A DNA stretch of 64,000 bases from Pelagibaculum spongiae. Lineage in GTDB: Bacteria; Pseudomonadota; Gammaproteobacteria; Enterobacterales; Pelagibaculaceae. The stretch covers positions 806,001 through 870,000 of the forward strand of contig NZ_QDDL01000001.1 in NCBI RefSeq assembly GCF_003097315.1, read 5' to 3'. The notes beneath the pieces are model-generated. The model saw nothing but the letters and a program-made list of their open reading frames with translations. It was not told the DNA's origin and ran no database searches. The number at the start of each line of letters is the position of its first letter. Positions within the stretch are counted from its first letter, which is position 1. Below are positions 57,589-64,000 of the stretch, in pieces. The position numbers and the translations under genes were made by a program.

Positions 57589-58575
57589 ATGAAAACATGG
57601 ATGAGCGAATTACCTGATACAACAAAAATTGTAGATTTATTCATTCCGGGAACACATGATTCTGCGACTTCAGGAATAAACATTCCATTTGTAGTCACTC
57701 AGGATAAAAACGTTACTGAACAACTGAATTGTGGGATTCGATTTTTAGACATCAGAATTAACAGAGTCAACGTTCAGGGAGTTGAAGGCCTAGTTCTAGT
57801 TCACGGAAAAGTTCCGCTTCTAAAAGAATTCTGGAGTGACGCAATTGATCCGACTAAAGAGTTTCTTCATGACAACCCTTCAGAATTTATCTTTATGTCG
57901 ATAAAGGAAGGCGAACTTACAGAAAATGGAAGAGTCTCTGAGAATGATGTTGATTCAATTTTGAGCAACGGTGTTTATGTCTCGAGCCAGATTAAATTGA
58001 ACCAACTCACCGTTAAAGACTGCCGAGGAAAAGTTGTTTTCCTGAACCGTATCAATAGCAAAGGTTATAAGTTTAATAGCAATCAAACCTGCATAGGTGA
58101 TGACTATTCATTAAACCTGAAATTTCGCGAGCAGGTAATCATCCCTGGCATACAAGAACGGACACAAAGAGTCTGCTGGCCAATACCTGAGCCAACCTGG
58201 ACCAACCCTTTTAAAACACGTACCGAATGCAAAGAAGTAGTGATTGTTCCAGGAGTTCAGGAGCGAACACAAAGAGTACCTGACTATGTTGATTTCAAAG
58301 CTAAAACAGAAAAGGTTAATGCTTTCATGACTTCCAAACGCTCAACAGGAAAGTTAAATATTTGCTTTCTAAGTGCGACCAACGCAAGTGGAAGTACCGA
58401 AGGTGCGCTTAGCATGGTGTTAGAGCCTAATGGTGTTGCTAAAAACGCAGCAATACAAAATAGCTGGTTTTGTAGGCACACCCATAGTTTCAAACAAGAT
58501 AATAAAGGCGGCTGCATTCTGCCGATGGATTACCCTGATCAGGAAGTGATCAATAGCATTATTAAAATGAATTAA
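57589..58575 (+). CDS. PI-PLC X-domain-like phosphodiesterase
   Basis: About 328 residues from the ATG at 57589, with AAGGGA eight bases upstream. It matches bacterial phosphatidylinositol-specific phospholipase C: catalytic pair in FIPGTHDSATSG, substrate residues in CGIRFLDIRI, and second His in VLVHGKVPLL. There is no signal peptide, unlike secreted Bacillus and Listeria enzymes. A non-family insertion near 185-235 carries two near-copies of a 13-residue motif (VIIPGIQERTQRV and VIVPGVQERTQRV) about 40 residues apart. Substrate is uncertain. Confidence 0.88.
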   Translation: MKTWMSELPDTTKIVDLFIPGTHDSATSGINIPFVVTQDKNVTEQLNCGIRFLDIRINRVNVQGVEGLVLVHGKVPLLKEFWSDAIDPTKEFLHDNPSEFIFMSIKEGELTENGRVSENDVDSILSNGVYVSSQIKLNQLTVKDCRGKVVFLNRINSKGYKFNSNQTCIGDDYSLNLKFREQVIIPGIQERTQRVCWPIPEPTWTNPFKTRTECKEVVIVPGVQERTQRVPDYVDFKAKTEKVNAFMTSKRSTGKLNICFLSATNASGSTEGALSMVLEPNGVAKNAAIQNSWFCRHTHSFKQDNKGGCILPMDYPDQEVINSIIKMN

Positions 58576-58582
58576 AATAACA

Positions 58583-58623
58583 AAAAAAACGCCGCACCTT
58601 TTTTAAAGAGTGCGGCGTTTTTT
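58583..58623. terminator. Bidirectional terminator of fba and PI-PLC genes
   Basis: A strong stem AAAAACGCCGCAC/GTGCGGCGTTTTT with a 12-base loop and T runs on both sides. A mutated copy lies at 51085. Confidence 0.93.
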
Positions 58624-58680
58624 ATTCTGTATTTTATTAAACCAGCGGCTTAATTAATAAGTCGCCAATTCAATATAAAA

Positions 58681-59760
58681 TTACAGTACGTCGATCGCAT
58701 TCAGGTCAGAGAACGCAGTTTCCAGACGCTCAATGATGCCAACCTGGCCAGCACGCTGCCATACACGAGGATCGTAGAACTTCTTGTTTGGCTTGTCGTC
58801 GCCTTCCGGGTTACCCAACTGAGCTTGCAAATAAGCTTCGTTAGTTTTGTAGTAACCCAAAACACCTGCCCAAGCTGCCCACTGAGTATCAGTGTCGATG
58901 TTCATTTTGATTACGCCGTAAGAAATCGCTTCGCGGATTTCTTCCAGAGATGAACCAGAACCACCGTGGAATACAAAGTCCAGGCTCTTGTCTGCTAGGC
59001 CGAATTTCTCAGAACAGAACTTCTGTGAGTTATCGAGAATCTTTGGCGTTAATTCAACGTTACCTGGCTTGTATACGCCGTGAACGTTGCCAAAAGAAGC
59101 TGCGATAGTGAAACGTGGGCTAACCGCGTTCAATTTCTCATAAGCGTAAGCGACGTCTTCTGGCTGGGTGTACAGCAAAGAGCTGTCCATGTTGGTGTTA
59201 TCAACACCATCTTCTTCACCACCAGTACAGCCCAGTTCGATTTCCAGCGTCATGTCCATCTTGGACATACGCGCTAAATATTTAGCAGAAATCTCGATGT
59301 TTTCTTCCAGTGTTTCTTCTGACAGATCGATCATGTGAGAAGAGAACAGTGGCTTGCCAGTTTCAGCGAAGAATTTTTCACCTTCGTCTAACAGCGCATC
59401 GATCCAAGGCAGCAATTTCTTTGCCGCGTGGTCGGTGTGCAGAATCACTGGAATACCATAAGCTTCAGCAACCGCGTGCACATACTTGGCACCAATGATT
59501 GCGCCCAGTGCACCAGCTGGTTGACCTTCAACCTTCAGACCCTTACCAGTAAAGTAGCTAGCGCCACCGTTAGAGAACTGAACAATAACCGGTGATTTAA
59601 CTTTGGCAGCCGCTTCTAAAACAGCGTTAACTGAATCGGTGCTTACTACGTTAACTGCTGGTAATGCAAACTGATTGGCTTTGGCAATTTCGAATACTTT
59701 TTGTACGTCGTCGCCAAAAATTACACCAGGTTTTACAAAATCAAAAATTTTCTGAGACAT
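58681..59760 (-). CDS. fba: Class II fructose-bisphosphate aldolase
   Basis: Zinc-dependent glycolytic aldolase, 359 residues as in E. coli FbaA. Zn ligands are in VILHTDHAAKKLLPW, the ELGCTGGEEDGVDN loop and FGNVHGVY; the late FVFHGGSGSS gives the substrate site. It is the last gene of tkt-epd-pgk-fba. A fragment of a second copy is at 51186. Confidence 0.98.
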   Translation of the reverse strand: MSQKIFDFVKPGVIFGDDVQKVFEIAKANQFALPAVNVVSTDSVNAVLEAAAKVKSPVIVQFSNGGASYFTGKGLKVEGQPAGALGAIIGAKYVHAVAEAYGIPVILHTDHAAKKLLPWIDALLDEGEKFFAETGKPLFSSHMIDLSEETLEENIEISAKYLARMSKMDMTLEIELGCTGGEEDGVDNTNMDSSLLYTQPEDVAYAYEKLNAVSPRFTIAASFGNVHGVYKPGNVELTPKILDNSQKFCSEKFGLADKSLDFVFHGGSGSSLEEIREAISYGVIKMNIDTDTQWAAWAGVLGYYKTNEAYLQAQLGNPEGDDKPNKKFYDPRVWQRAGQVGIIERLETAFSDLNAIDVL

Positions 59761-59844
59761 TCTATTAATCCTGTTTCTTCAATATTGATCGCATGCATGA
59801 AAGCAATGCGATCTTTTAGGAAAGATGTGTTCAAGCGACCAAGA

Positions 59845-61005
59845 TTACTTGGCGCAAGATTCCAACATAGCCACGGCTGGCAATTTTTTGCCTTCCAGGA
59901 ATTCTAGGAATGCGCCACCACCGGTAGAGATGTAGGAAATTTTATCCGCGATATCGTACTTATCGATCGCAGCCAGAGTATCGCCACCACCTGCAATTGA
60001 GAAAGCAGCGCTTTCAGCAATCGCCAGAGACATACCCTTGGTGCCGCCACCGAATTGATCAAATTCAAATACGCCAACGGGGCCGTTCCAAACAACCGTG
60101 CCCGCTTTAGCGATGATCTCAGCGAAGATCGCAGTGGTCTGCGGCCCTACGTCTAAAATCATGTCGTCTTCTGCAACGTCAGCCACCAGTTTGGTTTCTG
60201 CGGCTGCAGTTTCTGCAAACTCCTTGGCAGTCACTACATCGACTGGCATTGGGATTTCACATTTTTCCATCAGCTTTTTAGCATCTTCAAGCAGGTCAGC
60301 TTCATACAAAGACTTACCCACTGGGAAACCTGCTGCTGCCAGGAAAGTATTAGCAATACCGCCACCCACAATCAGCTGGTCAACCTTGTCAGACAAAGAA
60401 TCCAATACGGTCAATTTAGTGGATACTTTTGAACCACCAACAATCGCCAGCATCGGTGCTGCTGGAGCCAGAACTGCCTTGCCTAACGCGTCAAGCTCTG
60501 CTGCCAACAATGGGCCTGCACAAGCAACTGGAGCAAACTTGGCAACACCGTGGGTCGATGCTTGCGCGCGGTGCGCAGTACCAAAAGCATCCATTGCAAA
60601 TACATCACACAAAGATGCATAAGCCTTGGCTAACTCTTCGTTATCCTTTTTCTCACCCTTGTTAAAGCGAACGTTCTCTAACAGAACCACTTCGCCTTCG
60701 GCTACGTCAAAACCTGCCTGCCAATCTTTAACCAGACGTACTGGCTTGCCGAGCATGCCACTCATGTGATCAGCAACGGGCTTCATGGAGAAAGTTTCGT
60801 CATATTCGCCTTCAGTCGGACGACCGAGGTGAGACATTAAAATTACTTTGGCGCCTTTTTCTAACGCCATGGTGACCGTAGGCAGCGAAGCGCGAATACG
60901 CGCATCAGAAGTTACCTTGCCGTCTTTAACTGGAACATTCAGGTCCTGACGAACCAACACCCGCTTACCGGAAAGATCAAGATCACTCAGCTTCTGCACA
61001 TTCAT
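59845..61005 (-). CDS. pgk: Phosphoglycerate kinase
   Basis: Glycolytic kinase transferring phosphate from 1,3-bisphosphoglycerate to ADP, 386 residues from the ATG at 61005 with AAGGTG upstream. Signatures are [34 protein letters not shown] and [14 protein letters not shown]. It lies between epd and fba as in enterobacteria. Confidence 0.98.
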   Translation of the reverse strand: MNVQKLSDLDLSGKRVLVRQDLNVPVKDGKVTSDARIRASLPTVTMALEKGAKVILMSHLGRPTEGEYDETFSMKPVADHMSGMLGKPVRLVKDWQAGFDVAEGEVVLLENVRFNKGEKKDNEELAKAYASLCDVFAMDAFGTAHRAQASTHGVAKFAPVACAGPLLAAELDALGKAVLAPAAPMLAIVGGSKVSTKLTVLDSLSDKVDQLIVGGGIANTFLAAAGFPVGKSLYEADLLEDAKKLMEKCEIPMPVDVVTAKEFAETAAAETKLVADVAEDDMILDVGPQTTAIFAEIIAKAGTVVWNGPVGVFEFDQFGGGTKGMSLAIAESAAFSIAGGGDTLAAIDKYDIADKISYISTGGGAFLEFLEGKKLPAVAMLESCAK

Positions 61006-61157
61006 AGGAATCACACCTTATAAAACAGCTAATCAGTTAAAATTTCGGGGCAAATTTTATCGTCTAACGCTTGCTGATGCATTGTCACAGCACACTTTTA
61101 TCCGCAAAGCTCAACCAACAAAATTCACCGATACTCACGCATATCACAATTGCTGCT

Positions 61158-62177
61158 TCAGCATTTGCGCATTAAGTTAGCCACATCCAGCATTCGACTG
61201 GCATAGGCCCATTCGTTATCAAACCAAGCCAGCATTTTAATCAGCCTGCCACCATTTACTCGAGTCTGAGTCGCATCAACAATCGTCGAACGCGGGTCAT
61301 GGTTGAAATCGCAAGAGGCTAGAGGTTCGTTCGAAAATCCCAACAAGCCTTTTAACGGCCCCTGTGCTGCTGCCTTGGCTAACAATTGATTCACTTGCTC
61401 CAGTGAGGTTTCACTGCGAGTCCGCAGCACAATGTCCATTGCTGAAACATTGATGGTTGGAAAGCGCAAATGAGACGATTCCAGCTTGCCTTCGAGCTGC
61501 GGCAAAATACGCGCAACACCTTTAGCAAGGCCAGTATCGACTGGAATAATCGAATGGCCTGCGCCTCGATTACGTCGCAAGTCATCATGGTGGAATGCAT
61601 CAATCACCGGCTGATCATTCATTGCCGAGTGCAAAGTGGTTACTGAGCCATGCTCAATGCCCCACTCGCGGTCGAGCAAATCAAGAATCGGCACCAGACA
61701 ATTGGTGGTACAGGATGCGGCAGAAACAATGGTGTGCTCAGAACGAACCACTGGATGATTCACGCCATACACCACTGTGGCATCCATGTCGGCATCGGAA
61801 GCGCCAGGGTTGGATAACAGCACTTTTTTCGCACCGGCCTGAATATGTAACTCGCAGGCAGCGCGAGTATCAAATCGGCCAGAACATTCGAGCACCAAAT
61901 CGACATCGAGTTCTTGCCAAGGCAAGGCCGATGGATCGGCTTCGTGCAACAAACGGATTGAATCACCATTAACAATCAGGCGTCCATCCTGCTGCTTAAC
62001 ATCACCAGGGAAACGTCCGTGGGTCGAGTCAAAGCGGGTCAGATAATCGATAGACTGCACTGGTGCCAATTCATTAATTGCCACCAGTTGCATCTGCTCA
62101 CGAGCACCGTTTTCATACAGTGCTCGCAAGACGCAGCGACCTATTCGACCATAACCATTAATGGCAAGTCGCAACAT
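61158..62177 (-). CDS. epd: D-erythrose-4-phosphate dehydrogenase
   Basis: GAPDH-superfamily enzyme of 339 residues. The NAD motif is INGYGRIGRCVLRAL and the active-site Cys is in SAASCTTNC. Residues MNDQPVIDAFHHDDLRRNRG, then HSIIPVDTGLAKGVARILPQ and DFNHDPRSTIVDATQTRV follow the Epd pattern rather than glycolytic GapA. Its position before pgk and fba, and 4 bp after tkt, supports this; the product feeds pyridoxal phosphate synthesis. A GAPDH role cannot be excluded since no other gap gene is in the window. Confidence 0.9.
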   Translation of the reverse strand: MLRLAINGYGRIGRCVLRALYENGAREQMQLVAINELAPVQSIDYLTRFDSTHGRFPGDVKQQDGRLIVNGDSIRLLHEADPSALPWQELDVDLVLECSGRFDTRAACELHIQAGAKKVLLSNPGASDADMDATVVYGVNHPVVRSEHTIVSAASCTTNCLVPILDLLDREWGIEHGSVTTLHSAMNDQPVIDAFHHDDLRRNRGAGHSIIPVDTGLAKGVARILPQLEGKLESSHLRFPTINVSAMDIVLRTRSETSLEQVNQLLAKAAAQGPLKGLLGFSNEPLASCDFNHDPRSTIVDATQTRVNGGRLIKMLAWFDNEWAYASRMLDVANLMRKC

Positions 62178-62181
62178 TTAT

Positions 62182-64000
62182 TTAGAACTCTTCCAGCAGT
62201 TCGTCAGCAATGGAAACCACATTTTCAACCGTGAAACCAAACTCCTTAAACAGCTCACCTGCAGGTGCAGATTCACCGAAAGTTGTCATGCCAACAACAC
62301 GGCCTTCCAAACCAACGTACTTGTACCAGAAGTCTGCAATACCTGCTTCAACCGCAATACGGTTAGCCACTTGTGAAGGCAATACCGATTCACGATACTC
62401 AACATCTTGCTTATCGTAAGTGTTGGTACAAGGCATAGAAACCACACGAACCTGAGCACCCTTCTCACGCAGAACTGCCGCAGCGTTCATGACCAGTTCA
62501 ACCTCAGAACCGGTTGCGATCAGGATTAACTCAGGCTCTTCAGCTTCACAATCGCTCAGTACATAACCACCGCGAGCGATGTTAGCGATAGTCGCTGCAT
62601 CACGTTGCATGTGTGGCAGACCTTGGCGAGAGAAGATCAAAGCAGATGGCGCGTCAGCGCTTTCAATTGCTTCTGCCCAAGCCACCGCAGATTCAACCGC
62701 ATCACATGGACGCCAGGTCGCCAGATTTGGCGTTAAGCGCAGTGAAGAGATTTGCTCTACAGGCTGGTGAGTAGGACCGTCTTCACCCAGACCGATTGAG
62801 TCGTGGGTGTAAACAAACAGGCTGCGCTGCTTCATTAAGGCGGCCATGCGAATTGCGTTACGTGCGTATTCCATAAACATCAGGAAGGTTGCGCCGTAAG
62901 GAATAAAGCCACCGTGCAAGGTCACGCCATTCATGATTGCGCTCATACCGAATTCACGAACACCATAGCTGATGTAGTTACCGCTAGCGTCGTCACCGGT
63001 GATGATCTGAGTACCAGACCAGTCAGTTAGGTTAGAAGGCGTTAAGTCAGCAGAACCACCCAGCAGTTCAGGCAGAACCGGTGCGTAGGCTTCGATAGCC
63101 TTCTGTGAAGATTGACGGGTTGCCAGTTTAGCGGCAGAAGCGTCAACGTCGGCAATGTACTTGGCACGAGTTTCTGCCCAGTTTGCTGGCAGTTCGCCCT
63201 TCATGCGGCGCTCAAATTCTGCCGCCAGCTCAGGGAATTCTGCAGCATAGGCAGCGAAACGCTCGCCCCACGCAGATTCTTTAGCAGCACCCGCTTCACG
63301 CGCGTCCCACTGTGCAGCAATATCTGCAGGAATTTCGAAAGGCGCGTGTGGCCAGCCGATGTTTTCACGGGTCAGTGCGATTTCTTCATCACCTAGAGGT
63401 GCGCCGTGACAAGCGTGGCTACCGGCCTTGTTTGGAGAGCCCATACCAATAATCGTTTTACAGCAGATCAGCGTTGGCTTGCCAGTTTCAGCTTTAGCCG
63501 CTTCAACCGCAGCTTCCAATGCTTCGGTGTCATGACCGTCTACTGCTGGAATGACATGCCAGCCGTAAGCTTCAAAACGCTTAACTGTATCGTCAGTGAA
63601 CCAACCTTCTACTTCACCATCGATAGAAATGCCGTTGTCATCATAGAAAGCAACTAACTTGCCCAGTTTCATAGTGCCAGCGAAAGAGCAGGCTTCGTGG
63701 GAAATACCTTCCATCATGCAACCGTCACCCAGGAATGCCCAAGTGAAGTGATCAACAACGTCATGGCCCGGCTTGTTAAACTGAGCTGCCAAAGACTTCT
63801 CAGCTAACGCCATACCTACTGCGTTGGTGATGCCCTGACCCAATGGGCCAGTCGTTGTTTCAACACCAGGTGCATAGCCGTATTCAGGATGACCTGGAGT
63901 TTTTGAATGCAACTGACGGAAGTTCTTCAGATCGTCAATTGACAGATCGTAGCCGCTCAGGTGCAACAAGGAATACATCAACATAGAACCGTGGCCGTTA
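62182..64000 (-). CDS. tkt: Transketolase (5' end outside the window)
   Basis: Thiamine-diphosphate enzyme of the pentose phosphate pathway. The visible 605 codons begin [18 protein letters not shown], which is about 60 residues into a normal transketolase of 665. Cofactor motif [14 protein letters not shown], the [17 protein letters not shown] loop and the [13 protein letters not shown] region are intact. First visible gene of the tkt-epd-pgk-fba operon, separated from epd by 4 bp. Confidence 0.97.
   Translation of the reverse strand, partial: NGHGSMLMYSLLHLSGYDLSIDDLKNFRQLHSKTPGHPEYGYAPGVETTTGPLGQGITNAVGMALAEKSLAAQFNKPGHDVVDHFTWAFLGDGCMMEGISHEACSFAGTMKLGKLVAFYDDNGISIDGEVEGWFTDDTVKRFEAYGWHVIPAVDGHDTEALEAAVEAAKAETGKPTLICCKTIIGMGSPNKAGSHACHGAPLGDEEIALTRENIGWPHAPFEIPADIAAQWDAREAGAAKESAWGERFAAYAAEFPELAAEFERRMKGELPANWAETRAKYIADVDASAAKLATRQSSQKAIEAYAPVLPELLGGSADLTPSNLTDWSGTQIITGDDASGNYISYGVREFGMSAIMNGVTLHGGFIPYGATFLMFMEYARNAIRMAALMKQRSLFVYTHDSIGLGEDGPTHQPVEQISSLRLTPNLATWRPCDAVESAVAWAEAIESADAPSALIFSRQGLPHMQRDAATIANIARGGYVLSDCEAEEPELILIATGSEVELVMNAAAVLREKGAQVRVVSMPCTNTYDKQDVEYRESVLPSQVANRIAVEAGIADFWYKYVGLEGRVVGMTTFGESAPAGELFKEFGFTVENVVSIADELLEEF

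Overview
The window is about 64 kb of the chromosome of a gammaproteobacterium, probably a marine one near the Oceanospirillales or Alteromonadales. The evidence is the LptE/RlpA/MltB/RodA/PBP2 envelope cluster, the tkt-epd-pgk-fba operon arranged as in enterobacteria, a TorF-type porin, NhaA, and MsrPQ. Base composition is moderate. Coding is dense, with accessory insertions in several places. This is inferred from gene content; no rRNA or species marker is present and I see no tRNA.

Layout: 0-6 kb is a minus-strand cell-elongation operon (rlmH, mrdA, rodA, mltB, rlpA). 6-17.7 kb is an accessory insertion: a lipoprotein nuclease with a long Asp-Pro-Thr tract, a DxD-type glycosyltransferase, an RstBA-like two-component system with a small secreted protein between kinase and regulator, trhO, an IS110-family element, a nucleotidyltransferase and an NTF2-like protein. 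Two inverted copies of a 125-bp palindromic MITE-like element lie in this stretch. 17.7-28.7 kb holds the rest of the conserved cluster in altered order: rsfS, proA, holA, lptE and leuS on minus, then dacA, dat, ybeD, lipB and lipA on plus. The nadD gene usually found between proA and rsfS is missing.

28.7-36.5 kb carries a DedA-like protein, a retropepsin-like protease, a PIN-PhoH protein, a decayed second nuclease copy, nhaA and a frameshifted unknown gene. 36.5-50.9 kb holds rimI with a HolD-like partner, leuA, msrPQ, a solitary HEPN protein, the ilv genes, a TorF-like porin and two deoxynucleoside salvage kinases. The ilv operon pairs intact ilvC and ilvN with an acetolactate synthase large subunit that has lost the residues needed for thiamine-diphosphate catalysis.

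51-58.6 kb is a compact island bounded by two imperfect copies of the 3' end and terminator of fba. It contains a hybrid histidine kinase, a LuxR-type regulator, a lipoprotein of about 1060 residues whose core resembles the protective-antigen (binary toxin B) pore-forming region, and a divergent PI-PLC-like enzyme without a signal peptide. This is the best candidate for an undescribed system: a regulated, lipid-anchored, pore-former-like protein next to a phospholipase. 58.7-64 kb is the central-carbon operon tkt-epd-pgk-fba; tkt runs off the window.
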